Positions 1 to 9,265 of a stretch of DNA of 64,000 bases are shown piece by piece. This DNA comes from Paraburkholderia podalyriae. GTDB taxonomy: Bacteria > Pseudomonadota > Gammaproteobacteria > Burkholderiales > Burkholderiaceae. The notes beneath the pieces are model-generated. The model was not told the DNA's origin. It did no database searches and saw only the letters and a program-made list of their open reading frames with translations. Numbering within the stretch: the stretch's first letter is position 1; each line of letters opens with the position of its first letter. The translations under genes were made by a program, and so were the position numbers. The stretch is from assembly GCF_014397785.1 (NCBI RefSeq), contig NZ_VZQQ01000013.1:124001-188000 (forward strand), read 5' to 3'.

Positions 1-1
1 C

Positions 2-391
2 GATACGCCGCCGACCATGCTGGTGTGCATCAATCGATCGAGCTATGTGCATGACGTGCTGCACGAAAACGCGAACGTGTGCATCAACATCGTCGGCGCG
101 AACTGCCAGGACCTGGCGCGCGTGTTCGCGGGCATCACGGGTTGCTCGATGGACGCGCGTTTCGATCAGTGCGCATGGCAGCCGGGCGCGCTCGGCATTC
201 CTGTTCTTGGCGACGCGCTCGCGAGTCTCGAAGGACGGATCGTCGACAGCAAAACGGTGGGCTCGCACTCGGTGATGTTCGTGCGGATCGAGCGCATCGC
301 CACACACGATGACGGCGACGGCCTCGTCTACTTCGGCAGGCAGTTCCACCGGCTTGCGCGTTCCGGGGATGCTGCTTGCGAGGCAGCGTGA
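2..391 (+). CDS. Flavin reductase (HpaC/IacG-like), 5' end outside window
   Basis: This is the C-terminal part of a flavin:NAD(P)H reductase of the FMN-binding split-barrel family. The reading frame is open from base 2, so the true start lies left of the window. The residues TPPTMLVCINRSS and NVCINIVGANCQDLARVFAG are typical of the family, and the usual total length of about 160-180 aa implies that some 40-50 residues are missing. Such proteins supply FADH2 or FMNH2 to a two-component monooxygenase. With the dioxygenase, amidase and SDR at 10363-14969 it fits IacG of indole-3-acetate clusters, whose partner IacA would be upstream. The family is clear; the iac assignment is inferred from context. 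Confidence 0.8.
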   Translation, partial: DTPPTMLVCINRSSYVHDVLHENANVCINIVGANCQDLARVFAGITGCSMDARFDQCAWQPGALGIPVLGDALASLEGRIVDSKTVGSHSVMFVRIERIATHDDGDGLVYFGRQFHRLARSGDAACEAA

Positions 392-393
392 CG

Positions 394-1107
394 ATGCAGG
401 TCTGCCTCTTTCTCACCGCCACGTGCGGCACGTGCGACATGCGGCAGCCGCTGACGGACACGCCCGCATTGCTGCGGGCCGCCACGCAGGTCGCGGGGCT
501 GCGCAAGCTGATCGTGCATGAGCCGATCGCGGGGGAGGTCGATGCGTGTCTCGCGCCGGCGGCGGATGCGCCGTCCTGCGTGCTGCAATGGTACTTCGAC
601 GAACTCGCGCCGCTCGAAACCGCACTCGAGCCCGACGGCACGATCGTGCAAGCGTTGCAGTCGACGATGCGAGCCGAACTTAAAGCGCAAACATTTTCGC
701 AGCAGCTGATGGCCGTGCGTACCTTTGCTCCGCCGCATGCTGCGTCGGTTGAACCGAGCGCGCAACGCTGCACCTATCTGGTCGCGTACGAAGGCGTCGC
801 GCAAGACTTCAACGCATGGCTCACGCACTATCTCGCGCATCATCCGCCGTTGATGCTGCAATTGCCCGCGCTGCGCGAGCTGGAGATCTACACGCGCATC
901 GACAGTCGCAGCGGCTTGCCGTTCGCGCACGCGAGCGCGATGCAACGCAACAAGGTCGTGTTCGACGATGCGACCGCGCTCACCGATGCGCTCGGCTCGC
1001 CGGTGCGTGATGCGATGCGCCGCGACTTCCACGCGCTGCCGGCGTACAGCGGGGCGACGCCCCATTTTGCAATGCGCAGCATCTACGGTAACCTCGCGGC
1101 ATGCTGA
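394..1107 (+). CDS. EthD-like dimeric alpha/beta-barrel protein, function unknown
   Basis: A 237-aa soluble protein. The ATG at 394 is preferred over a GTG at 376 because it begins just after the flavin reductase stop (389-391) and the protein proper starts MQVCLFLTATCGTC. The C-terminal third (FNAWLTHYLAHHPPLMLQLP, then DFHALPAYSGATPHFAM) resembles EthD-type small ferredoxin-like folds found beside oxygenase genes; the N-terminal half may be a second, diverged copy. The two-base gap suggests co-transcription with the flavin reductase. An accessory role in aromatic degradation is inferred; no catalytic residue can be named. Confidence 0.6.
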   Translation: MQVCLFLTATCGTCDMRQPLTDTPALLRAATQVAGLRKLIVHEPIAGEVDACLAPAADAPSCVLQWYFDELAPLETALEPDGTIVQALQSTMRAELKAQTFSQQLMAVRTFAPPHAASVEPSAQRCTYLVAYEGVAQDFNAWLTHYLAHHPPLMLQLPALRELEIYTRIDSRSGLPFAHASAMQRNKVVFDDATALTDALGSPVRDAMRRDFHALPAYSGATPHFAMRSIYGNLAAC

Positions 1108-1156
1108 CCAGCGCGTCGCGCGGCCAGCGACAAGCCTTCGTTTGCGAGAGCTGCGC

Positions 1157-2077
1157 ATGAACAAGCTGAATCTCGGCGTCGCCGATCTGAATCTTCTGCG
1201 CGTTTTCCTCGCGATCTGGGACCTGCGCAGTCTGACGGCGGCCGGCGATCGGCTTGGCCTCACGCAACCCGCGGTCAGTCATGCGCTGCGCCGTCTGCGC
1301 ACTCTGTTCGAAGACCCGCTGTTCGCGCGCACACCCAGCGGCATGGTCCCCACCGATGCGGCGTACCGCCTCTATCCGCCGCTCGCGCAAGCGTTCGCGA
1401 TCATCAACGAAGCCGTGCAGCAGTTGGCGAAGTTCGAACCGTCGAGCGCTCGGCGCGTGTTTCGCGTGTCGATGTCGGACATGTCGGAGTTCTATTTCTT
1501 GCCGCCGCTCGCCGCGCTGCTCGATCGCGAAGCGCGCGGCATCCGCATCGAGGTCACCAACGTGCCGGTCGAGTCTGTCAGCGCGGCGATGCGCGCTGGC
1601 GAAATCGATCTCGCGCTCGGCTACGTGCCGGGTCTCGACGCGGGCTGCGTGAGCCAGACGCTGTTCGTCGACGAGCACGTGTGCGTGGTGCGCGCGGGTC
1701 ATCCGTTGCGCAAGACCAAGCCGAGCCGCGAAGATCTGACCGCGCTGCGCTACGTCTACGCGAGCACGAATGCGACCGGGCATCGGATGGTAGAGCAATG
1801 GCTCGACGAGTTGAACCTGAAGCGCGATGTCGTGCTGCGGCTGCCGCATTTCGTCGTCGCTCCCGAGATCGTGACGAATACCGATCTTGCCGTGATCTTT
1901 CCGAAGAGCATCGCGAAGCGCTTCAACCGCGGCAAGGCTTTCCGGATTCTGCCGCTGCCGTTTTCGCTGCCGCCGATCGAAATCCAGGTGCATTCGCACA
2001 CGCAGTTCGCGGCGGACCCCGGCATCGCGTGGCTGCGCGAGACCATCCATGCGATGTTTCATCAGCCGGCAGGCTGA
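1157..2077 (+). CDS. LysR-family transcriptional regulator (NahR/NodD-type)
   Basis: A 306-aa LysR regulator. The N-terminal winged helix (residues 10-68) contains DLNLLRVFLAIWDLRSLTAA and LTQPAVSHALRRLR, and the substrate-binding domain follows from about residue 95. The ATG at 1157 aligns with the family; an upstream extension to 968 would be non-homologous. The same subtype occurs at 9266-10186 (shared DLNLLRVF and the C-terminal IAWLRETI / IAWMRGLI), so these are two related regulators in one degradation region. It lies 49 bases after the EthD-like gene and may regulate it or the MFS gene that follows. The inducer is unknown. Confidence 0.85.
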   Translation: MNKLNLGVADLNLLRVFLAIWDLRSLTAAGDRLGLTQPAVSHALRRLRTLFEDPLFARTPSGMVPTDAAYRLYPPLAQAFAIINEAVQQLAKFEPSSARRVFRVSMSDMSEFYFLPPLAALLDREARGIRIEVTNVPVESVSAAMRAGEIDLALGYVPGLDAGCVSQTLFVDEHVCVVRAGHPLRKTKPSREDLTALRYVYASTNATGHRMVEQWLDELNLKRDVVLRLPHFVVAPEIVTNTDLAVIFPKSIAKRFNRGKAFRILPLPFSLPPIEIQVHSHTQFAADPGIAWLRETIHAMFHQPAG

Positions 2078-2237
2078 GCTTGCCCCCAGGTGCCCGACCA
2101 CGCCGGGCATATTAGCTGCACTGATACCCGCCCTGCTTTTCGGCTAATTTGACGCGGCTATCTGTCGCCTCGACACTGCATATCGTGCGAAGCCTGTTTG
2201 ACAGGCCGCAATCCCCTCAATTCAGAAGCGAGCTGAC

Positions 2238-3545
2238 ATGTCCTCCGTTCAATCCCCGATCGCGGCCGCGCGCGCCACGGCAGAGTCGGATCGCGCACTC
2301 AGGAAAATCATCATTGCGTCGGTGGCCGGCAACGCGATGGAGTGGTACGACTTTTTCGTGTACGGCACCGCGGCTGCGCTCGTGCTCGGGCAACTGTTCT
2401 TTCCCGCGCACGCGGACCCGTTGATCGGCACGATCGGGGCGTTTGCCGCGTTTGCGATCGGCTTCGTCGCGCGTCCGCTGGGCGGCATCGTGTTCGGGCA
2501 TATCGGCGACCGCTATGGACGCCGCGCGTCGCTCGTCTGGACGCTGCTGATCATGGGCTTTGCGACCTTCGGCATCGGGCTGTTGCCGACCTATGAGCAC
2601 GTCGGTCTGGCCGCCCCCGCGGCGCTCGCCGGATTGCGCTTGCTGCAAGGCATCGCGTCGGGCGGCGAATGGGGCGGCGGCGTGCTGATGATCAGCGAAA
2701 ATGCGCCGCCCGAAAAGCGCGGTTATTTCGCGGCGTGGAGTCAACTCGGCGTGGGCGGTGGCTTCGTGCTGTCGGCGGGCGCGTTCCTCGCGGCGCAAGC
2801 GTTGCCGCACGATCAGTTCATTGCGTGGGGATGGCGTCTGCCGTTTCTCGCGAGCATTCTGATTTTTGCGCTCGGCGTGTACATTCGCCACAACCTGCCG
2901 GAGAGCCGCGACTTCGAGAATGCGGAAAAAGCCGGCAAGACCACGCACATGCCGGTGCTCGAAGCGATCAAGCGTCATCCGAAAGAGATCCTGATGGCGA
3001 TGGGTCTGCGGGTCGCCGAAAATGGCGGCGCTTATATCTTTCTCGCGTTTTCGCTCGTGTACGGCAAGTTCGTCGGCATTTCGAATTCGGTGATGCTGAC
3101 AGGCGTGATGCTCGCGATGGTCGTCGAAATGGGCGCGATGCTCGCGTGGGGCAAACTGTCGGATCGCATCGGGCGCAAGCCGGTGTATATGATCGGCGCG
3201 GTGTCGCTCGCGGTGATGGCGTTCCCGTTCTTCTGGCTGCTCAACGCGCAGTCCACGCCGCTGATCTGGCTCGCGCTCGTGCTGGGCACGGCCGTCTGCC
3301 ACGGGGCGATGATCGGCACGCTGCCCGCACTCGTCGGCGAACTGTTCAGCACCGAGGTCCGTTATTCCGGCGTGGCGCTGGGTCACGAAGTCGCGTCGAT
3401 CTTCGCGGGCGGCCTGTCGCCGCTGATCGCCACCGCGCTGCTCGCGCACTATCAGGCCTACTGGCCCGTGGCCGTGTTCCTGATCGTGCTCAGCCTGATC
3501 ACTGTCGTGACGCTGAAGTTCACGCACGAAACGCGTCAGCAGTGA
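2238..3545 (+). CDS. MFS transporter, metabolite:H+ symporter (MHS) family
   Basis: A 435-aa inner-membrane carrier with about 12 predicted membrane segments. The start region MEWYDFFVYGTAAALVLG, the loop GHIGDRYGRRASLVWTLLIM and the motif GGEWGGGVLMI are diagnostic of the MHS subfamily (ShiA, KgtP, aromatic-acid permeases). It follows a LysR gene and lies among aromatic-degradation genes, so uptake of the aromatic or organic-acid substrate is likely; the exact substrate cannot be read from the sequence. The 160-base gap before it can hold its own promoter. Confidence 0.85.
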   Translation: MSSVQSPIAAARATAESDRALRKIIIASVAGNAMEWYDFFVYGTAAALVLGQLFFPAHADPLIGTIGAFAAFAIGFVARPLGGIVFGHIGDRYGRRASLVWTLLIMGFATFGIGLLPTYEHVGLAAPAALAGLRLLQGIASGGEWGGGVLMISENAPPEKRGYFAAWSQLGVGGGFVLSAGAFLAAQALPHDQFIAWGWRLPFLASILIFALGVYIRHNLPESRDFENAEKAGKTTHMPVLEAIKRHPKEILMAMGLRVAENGGAYIFLAFSLVYGKFVGISNSVMLTGVMLAMVVEMGAMLAWGKLSDRIGRKPVYMIGAVSLAVMAFPFFWLLNAQSTPLIWLALVLGTAVCHGAMIGTLPALVGELFSTEVRYSGVALGHEVASIFAGGLSPLIATALLAHYQAYWPVAVFLIVLSLITVVTLKFTHETRQQ

Positions 3546-3680
3546 TGCTTCGCCTGCCTGTCGTGGAAGCCTTCGAACGATTAGGGCGCGCGCGGATGGT
3601 TCGCCACGGACCGCGCAGTCTGAGCTAACGGAGTGCGGTAACATGGCGCTCCCACCCAGACGCGGTTCGCATGTCAGCGC

Positions 3681-4583
3681 ATGAAAGTCGACACCACCAC
3701 CGTTCGTCTCATCGTCGCGATGGTCGAGGAGGGCAGCATCTCGCGGGCGGCCAACCGGCTGGGGCTCGCCGTGGCGGCGGCATCGCGGCGCGTGACGGAT
3801 CTCGAGGAGCAGCTCGGCACGAAGCTCTTCAGGCGCGTGCCACACGGTGTGGAAGTGACCGAATCCGGCAGCAAGTTGCTCGGCTATCTGCAGCAGGTCG
3901 ACACACTGGTGGACCGGCTCGCAAGCGAGGCGCAGGCGCTCGTGAGCGGGTTCGATGGACGCATCGTCATCGGCGCGCCGAAAGCCGTGATCATTGAGTT
4001 TCTCGCCGCGGACATCGCCGCAATCCAGAATACCTATCCGGGCATCTCGCTGAAGGTCATCGAGGAGAACAGCCGCATCGTTCAGCAGATGCTGCGCGAC
4101 AAGATGATCGACATCGGCATCTACGAAAGAAAGAGCGGCTTTCTCGACCTGCCGCAAATGCGCTACCGCGAGGACCAACTGGTGCTCGTGTATAGTCGCG
4201 CACATTTCGCCGTTGATCCACAGCCCGTTGCGCTCGACGCATTGCTCGAGCTCCCGCTCGTCAGCCTCGGCAAGGGCTCGGCGATCCTTGCCGCCGTGCA
4301 ACGCGCGTTTCGCAGCCGCGGCCGCCGCTTCGATTGCGACTATCTGGTCAACGGATTCGACACGATGCTCGCCATCGTGCGCCATGGGCTCGGCGTCGGT
4401 CTGATGCCGCCCGACGTGCTGCTCAGCTTCCATCCCGAGGACGGCCTCGGCGTCGCCGAACTCGCGGGCGACTGGCATCAGCGTAGCTACGTGTTGTCTT
4501 GCGTGGAAGGACATGCGCAGGCGCAGACGCTGCGCCACATCGAGGCCGCGCTCATCGCCGGACGGCGCGTGGCCGGGCGCTGA
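3681..4583 (+). CDS. LysR-family transcriptional regulator
   Basis: A 300-aa LysR regulator whose helix-turn-helix region is atypical for the family (SISRAANRLGLAVAAASRRV in place of the usual QPAVS motif). The effector domain begins near residue 90. It resembles the regulator at 19885-20871, which has AVSAASKRLLELEQ at the same place; both precede a family III CoA-transferase gene. It probably controls the downstream operon 4798-8155 from the 214-base intergenic region. The inducer may be the organic acid handled by that operon (inference). Confidence 0.85.
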   Translation: MKVDTTTVRLIVAMVEEGSISRAANRLGLAVAAASRRVTDLEEQLGTKLFRRVPHGVEVTESGSKLLGYLQQVDTLVDRLASEAQALVSGFDGRIVIGAPKAVIIEFLAADIAAIQNTYPGISLKVIEENSRIVQQMLRDKMIDIGIYERKSGFLDLPQMRYREDQLVLVYSRAHFAVDPQPVALDALLELPLVSLGKGSAILAAVQRAFRSRGRRFDCDYLVNGFDTMLAIVRHGLGVGLMPPDVLLSFHPEDGLGVAELAGDWHQRSYVLSCVEGHAQAQTLRHIEAALIAGRRVAGR

Positions 4584-4797
4584 CGCGCGACGGCCACAGT
4601 GCCGCCGGTCGACACGCTCGACCGCCAGGCAAACCCCCTTCGTCTTTTGCGAAACCAGGTATGACCGTCGCGTTCTTGCGGTGGCACCCTCGCGTGCGCC
4701 ACAGTTGACGCACGCTAACAGGTGCCGCAACGGCCGGCCGCGATTTGCGCTTCGCGCTTCGCGCGACAGCGGCCCGGCCGAAAAAACAGGAGACGAC

Positions 4798-6006
4798 ATG
4801 ACGCAAAGCCACGCACAAACACCATCCAGCGACGACGCGGACACGGACAACCGGCCATCGCCGCTGCAGGGCATCCGTGTGCTCGACGTCAGCCAGGTGA
4901 TGGCCGGCCCGTTCGCCTGCATGATGCTCGCCGATCTCGGCGCGGACGTCATCAAGATCGAACCCCTCGAAGGCGACCAGACGCGCGGCGCCATGGGCTT
5001 CAAGATGAAAGGCCCGGACAGCATGGGCTTTCTCAACATGAACCGCAACAAGCGCTCGGTCGCGCTGGACCTGAAGACCGATGAAGGGCGCGAGTTTTTC
5101 TACCAGTTGGCCAAGACCGCCGACGTAATCGTCGAGAACTATCGGCCCGGCGTGGTTCAGCGGCTGCGGATCGACTACGAGACGATGCGCGAAATCAACC
5201 CGAAGATCGTCTACGCGAGCATCTCGGGCTTCGGACAGAGCGGCCCGTGGTCGCAGCGCCCCGGCTTCGACCTGATGGCGCAGGCCATGTCCGGCGTCAT
5301 GAGCGTGACGGGCTACAAAGGCGGCAAGCCCGTGAAGGCCGGCGTGCCGGTGGCGGACATCGGCTGCGCGCTGTTCGCCGTGTACGGCGTGCTTTCCGCT
5401 TATATCGGCGCGCAGAAGACCGGGCAGGGGCAACACATCGACGCCTCGCTGTTCGATTCGGCGATGGCCTTCTCGATCTGGGACATGTCGGATTACTGGG
5501 GAACGGGGGTCGAGCCGACGCCGCTCGGCACCAGCAACAAGATGAGCGCGCCGTATCAGGCCGTGAAGGCGCGCGACGGTTACTTCGTGATGGGCGCAAC
5601 CAACCATAAGCTGTGGTCGCGTCTTTGCGACCTGCTGGAGCGGCCCGATCTGCTCGCGAATCCCGAGTTCGAGACCGTTTCGCTGCGCCTGAAAAACCGT
5701 GAGGCGCTGATCGAATCGCTCGAGACGTCGTTCGGCCAGCGCGACTGCGAGGAATGGATCGAAACGATGCTGGCCGCGGGCATTCCCGCCGGACCGATCC
5801 TGTCTTATCCGCAAGCCTTCGGCAGCGAACATGCGCAGTATCGCCGCATGTGCATGGAGATCGACCATCCGGTTGAGGGCAAGGTCAAGAACATCGGGTT
5901 TCCGGTGAAGATGCTCGGAACGCCGCAGCGCGTGCGACGCCATCCACCGCGCCTAGGCGAGCACAACGACGAGCTTTATGCAGAGATCAACGGGGCCGCG
6001 AAATGA
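4798..6006 (+). CDS. CaiB/BaiF family III CoA-transferase
   Basis: A 402-aa soluble enzyme that transfers CoA between carboxylic acids through a covalent aspartyl intermediate. LQGIRVLDVSQVMAGPFACM and MLADLGADVIKIEP form the N-terminal fold, and GQHIDASLFDSAMAF carries the expected aspartate nucleophile (the D of LFDS). The ATG at 4798 follows an AGGAGAC ribosome-binding site. Its last four bases (ATGA) overlap the crotonase gene, so translation is coupled. Together with the crotonase and an MFS carrier it probably activates an imported acid to its CoA ester. Donor and acceptor are unknown. Confidence 0.9.
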   Translation: MTQSHAQTPSSDDADTDNRPSPLQGIRVLDVSQVMAGPFACMMLADLGADVIKIEPLEGDQTRGAMGFKMKGPDSMGFLNMNRNKRSVALDLKTDEGREFFYQLAKTADVIVENYRPGVVQRLRIDYETMREINPKIVYASISGFGQSGPWSQRPGFDLMAQAMSGVMSVTGYKGGKPVKAGVPVADIGCALFAVYGVLSAYIGAQKTGQGQHIDASLFDSAMAFSIWDMSDYWGTGVEPTPLGTSNKMSAPYQAVKARDGYFVMGATNHKLWSRLCDLLERPDLLANPEFETVSLRLKNREALIESLETSFGQRDCEEWIETMLAAGIPAGPILSYPQAFGSEHAQYRRMCMEIDHPVEGKVKNIGFPVKMLGTPQRVRRHPPRLGEHNDELYAEINGAAK

Positions 6007-6779
6007 GCGAAGCGGCCAGTGAGAAAGTCAGGCTCGAACGTCTGACGGAGTCGGTCGCGCAGATCGTGATCGACCGCCCCGAGCGGCACAACGCAATGTC
6101 GATTCCGATGTACGAGACCTTGCTGGCACTGTTCGACCAGTGCCGCGCGGACGAAACGGTGCGTTGCATCATTCTGCGCGGCGCGGGCGGCAAGTCCTTC
6201 ATTTCGGGCACCGACATCGATTACTTCCGCGACTTCACGGCAGGCAGCCAAGGTGTCGAGTACGAAGCGCTCGTCGAATGGGTGATCGGCGCAGTCGAGC
6301 GCATTCCGGTGCCCACCGTCGCCGCGATCGACGGTTGGGCCGTGGGCGGCGGACTCGCTATCGCGACCGCGTGCGACTTCCGAGTCTGTGCGGACGGTTC
6401 GCGCTTCGGCGCGCCGATCGCGAAGACGTTATCGAACACGCTGTCGTCGCGCAATCTCGCGCGGCTCGTCGCGGCATTCGGCGTGCCGCGCGTGAAGAAG
6501 ATGCTGCTGCTCTCCGATTTCGTCGGCGCCGCCGAAGCGCACGCGTGCGGCTATGTGTACGAGGTGACAGCGAAAGAACAGGTCGGCAGCGCGGCATGCG
6601 CGCTTGCCGAACGGCTCGTTGCGCTATCGCCCGTCACGCAGCATGCGGTCAAGGAGAGCTTGCGGCGCATCGTGATCGACCAAAGCCTCGAAGACGAGGA
6701 TCTGATCGAGGCGGTGTACGGCAGCCAGCGGTTCCGCGACGCCGTCGCGGCATTCGGCTCGGGGGCGCCGAAGGGCTGA
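6003..6779 (+). CDS. Crotonase-superfamily protein (enoyl-CoA hydratase/isomerase-like)
   Basis: A 258-aa crotonase-fold protein. It has the CoA and oxyanion-hole regions (SFISGTDIDYF, AIDGWAVGGGLAIATACDFR). Both glutamates needed for classical hydration are absent: the first position lies in GGGLAIA and the second reads SRFGAPI where hydratases usually have GxPE. It is therefore unlikely to be a simple 2-enoyl-CoA hydratase; an isomerase, hydrolase, decarboxylase or retro-aldol role is open. Its start overlaps the CoA-transferase stop, so it should act on the CoA ester made by that enzyme. Confidence 0.85.
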   Translation: MSEAASEKVRLERLTESVAQIVIDRPERHNAMSIPMYETLLALFDQCRADETVRCIILRGAGGKSFISGTDIDYFRDFTAGSQGVEYEALVEWVIGAVERIPVPTVAAIDGWAVGGGLAIATACDFRVCADGSRFGAPIAKTLSNTLSSRNLARLVAAFGVPRVKKMLLLSDFVGAAEAHACGYVYEVTAKEQVGSAACALAERLVALSPVTQHAVKESLRRIVIDQSLEDEDLIEAVYGSQRFRDAVAAFGSGAPKG

Positions 6780-6847
6780 GCGTCCTGCGCTGCACGCGTA
6801 ATGGCAGCGCTTCACCCAAAAAATAAATGACATCTGGAGGACGACAC

Positions 6848-8155
6848 ATGAAACGCCTGTCGCTGAAGGCCACCACCACCGTGCTGGTGATGCTGTGCCT
6901 GATGTATTTCATCACCTATGTGGATCGCGTCAACATCAGTACGGCAGCCGGGCAGTTCAAGAGCGAGCTCGGCCTGAGCAATACGCAGCTCGGCATCATC
7001 TTTTCGGCATTCGCGTATCCGTACGTCATCTTCCAGTTTATCGGCGGATGGGTGAGCGACCGCTTCGGAGCGCGCCGCACGCTGCTCGCGTGTGCGGCAA
7101 TCTGGGCCGTGGCGACCGCGCTGACCGGCATGGCAGGCGGTTTCGCTTCGCTGATCGCGGCGCGGCTGCTGCTCGGTCTGGGCGAAGGCGCGACGTTTCC
7201 AGCCTCGACGAGCGCTATGGCCTCGTGGATCGCTCGTGACAAGCGCGGCATGGCACAGGGCATCACGCACTCGTCCGCGCGGTTGGGCAACGCTATCGCA
7301 CCGATGCTGGTCGTCGCGCTGATGACCGCCTTCAACTGGCGCTTATCGTTCTATCTGCTCGGTGCAATGAGCGCCGTCTGGCTGGTCCTCTGGTATCTGA
7401 CCTATACGGAGCGCCCCGTCGATCACCCGCGCATCACGCGCGCGGAACTGGATAAACTGCCGCCTCCTACGACGCGTCCGGTCGATCCGCGTGGCACGTG
7501 GATGCGCCTTTATAAACGGATGGCACCGATCTCGGCGGTGTACTTCTGCTACAACTGGATCCTGTGGCTGATGCTCGACTGGATGCCGCTGTACTTCATG
7601 CATACGTTCCACCTGAACATCAAGAAGGCCGTGGTGTTCACATCGGGCGTGTTCGTGGCGGGCGTGATCGGCGATCTCGTGGGCGGCATGGTAAGCGACC
7701 GCCTGTTGCGCAGGACCGGCAACGTCAAGCGCGCGCGCAGTCATCTCGTGGCCGTGTGCATGGCGCTGACCGCGCTGTCGCTGGTTCCCGTCGTGCTGCT
7801 ACACGATCCGATGATTTCCCTGATCTTCCTTGGCGCGGCGATGTTCTTCAACGAAATGAACATCGGCCCGATGTGGGCGATCCCGATGGACGTCGCCTAC
7901 GACCGCTCGGGCACGGCCAGCGGCATCATGAGCGGCACCGGCTTCACTGCCGCGATCGTGAGCCCGGTCATCGCCGGGTTAGTCGCTGATCGCTTGCACA
8001 GCTGGGATCTGACGTTCGTGCTGTCGATCGGCGTCATGATCTTCGGCATCATGCTGAGCTTCTTCATGAGGCCGAACGTGCCGTTTTCGAACGACGCGGC
8101 GCAGCCGTCCGGCGGCTCGCAACGCAAGGAGGGGGATGCGCTGTCGGGCGCTTGA
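6848..8155 (+). CDS. MFS transporter, anion:cation symporter (ACS) family
   Basis: A 435-aa carrier with the ACS signature (YFITYVDRVNISTAAGQFK, GGWVSDRFGARRTLLACAAI, GLGEGATFPASTSAMASW), as in hexuronate, glucarate and tartrate permeases. The start at 6848 has a strong TGGAGG site 8 bases upstream. It lies 68 bases after the crotonase gene in the same direction and probably imports the acid activated by the CoA-transferase. It is a close paralogue of 27327-28613. Substrate unknown. Confidence 0.87.
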   Translation: MKRLSLKATTTVLVMLCLMYFITYVDRVNISTAAGQFKSELGLSNTQLGIIFSAFAYPYVIFQFIGGWVSDRFGARRTLLACAAIWAVATALTGMAGGFASLIAARLLLGLGEGATFPASTSAMASWIARDKRGMAQGITHSSARLGNAIAPMLVVALMTAFNWRLSFYLLGAMSAVWLVLWYLTYTERPVDHPRITRAELDKLPPPTTRPVDPRGTWMRLYKRMAPISAVYFCYNWILWLMLDWMPLYFMHTFHLNIKKAVVFTSGVFVAGVIGDLVGGMVSDRLLRRTGNVKRARSHLVAVCMALTALSLVPVVLLHDPMISLIFLGAAMFFNEMNIGPMWAIPMDVAYDRSGTASGIMSGTGFTAAIVSPVIAGLVADRLHSWDLTFVLSIGVMIFGIMLSFFMRPNVPFSNDAAQPSGGSQRKEGDALSGA

Positions 8156-8275
8156 CATATCGGAACAAAATAAACGGCATTGATGTCATCGCAGCTTTTT
8201 AACCTATTTTGCTTATTCGATGCGGGGCGCTAATCTCGGCATATCGTCCCCCCAGGAACACATCGGAAGGCAATC

Positions 8276-9250
8276 ATGCAGGCGCAATCCCTGAAGGTTC
8301 GGGTCGACGCGTTGCGCGACGAAGCGCACGGCGTCCGCTCGTTCAGCATTTCGCGGCTCGATGGGCTGCCGTTCGAGCGTTACGAACCCGGCGCCCATAT
8401 CGACGTCACGAGTCCTTCCGGCGTCACGCGGCAATATTCGCTGTGCGGCGACCCGGAACGTCTCGACTCGCAGATATTCGCGGTGAAGAAGGAAGAGCAA
8501 TCGCGCGGCGGCTCGCGTTCGCTTCATGAAGAGGTGAGCGTCGGCACCGAGTTGTCGGTCGGCGCGCCGCGCAATCTTTTTCGCCTCGAAGAAGGCGCGG
8601 GCGAGCACATTCTGATGGGCGCGGGCATCGGCATTACGCCGTTGCTGTCGATGGCTTATCGGCTCGCCGCGCGGCAGGCGCGCTTCACGCTGCACCATTT
8701 TGCGCGCAGCGAAGCGCATGCGGCGTTCATGACGCTGCTCACGCGCGAGCCGTTCGCGCGGCACGTGAAGCTGCATTTCGGTGTGCAGCCCGACGAGCTA
8801 AAACCCGCGCTCGATGCGTGTCTGCGCGATGCAGGCGCGAACGCGCATGTCTACACGTGCGGTCCGTCGCCGTTCATGGATCTCGTTGTCGCGAGTGCCC
8901 GGCAACGCCTGCCCGCGGACGCGATTCATCTCGAACGCTTCAAGGCGGAGACCGCGCCGGCGCCCGCGGCTGACGCGTCGCTCAAAAGCTTCGACGTGCA
9001 ATTGGCGAGTAGCGGTCAGACGGTGCGGGTCGATGCGAGCACGTCGATCGTCGCTGCGCTCGCGTCGATCGGCATCGAAGTGGACACGTCGTGCGGCGAA
9101 GGCGTGTGCGGCACCTGCATGGTCGATGTGATCAGCGGCGAGCCCGAACATCGCGATCACTGCCTGAGCAAGGCCGAGCGCGCGAGCAATAGCGTGATCT
9201 GCTGTTGCGTGTCGCGCTCGCGAACCCCCGTGCTCGTGCTCGATCTCTGA
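8276..9250 (+). CDS. VanB/PDR-type oxidoreductase (FMN, NAD, 2Fe-2S), IacF-like
   Basis: A 324-aa class IA-type electron-transfer protein. The N-terminal flavin domain has RQYSLCGDP, the nucleotide domain has LMGAGIGITPLLSMAYRLAA, and the C-terminal plant-type ferredoxin has the CGEGVCGTC cluster motif (Cys273, Cys278, Cys281) plus a distal Cys. It passes electrons from NAD(P)H to a Rieske oxygenase; the alpha/beta oxygenase at 10363-12143 is the obvious partner and corresponds to IacF serving IacCD. It is convergent with the LysR gene 15 bases away. Its own promoter probably lies in the AT-richer 8156-8275. Confidence 0.88.
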   Translation: MQAQSLKVRVDALRDEAHGVRSFSISRLDGLPFERYEPGAHIDVTSPSGVTRQYSLCGDPERLDSQIFAVKKEEQSRGGSRSLHEEVSVGTELSVGAPRNLFRLEEGAGEHILMGAGIGITPLLSMAYRLAARQARFTLHHFARSEAHAAFMTLLTREPFARHVKLHFGVQPDELKPALDACLRDAGANAHVYTCGPSPFMDLVVASARQRLPADAIHLERFKAETAPAPAADASLKSFDVQLASSGQTVRVDASTSIVAALASIGIEVDTSCGEGVCGTCMVDVISGEPEHRDHCLSKAERASNSVICCCVSRSRTPVLVLDL

Positions 9251-9265
9251 TTCACTTACGCGCAA

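Noticed and set aside
2217..5051. Very long minus-strand frame (944 aa) opposite MFS and LysR genes
   Set aside because: It is the antisense frame of two clear genes, a common artefact of GC-rich codon bias; it has no domain.
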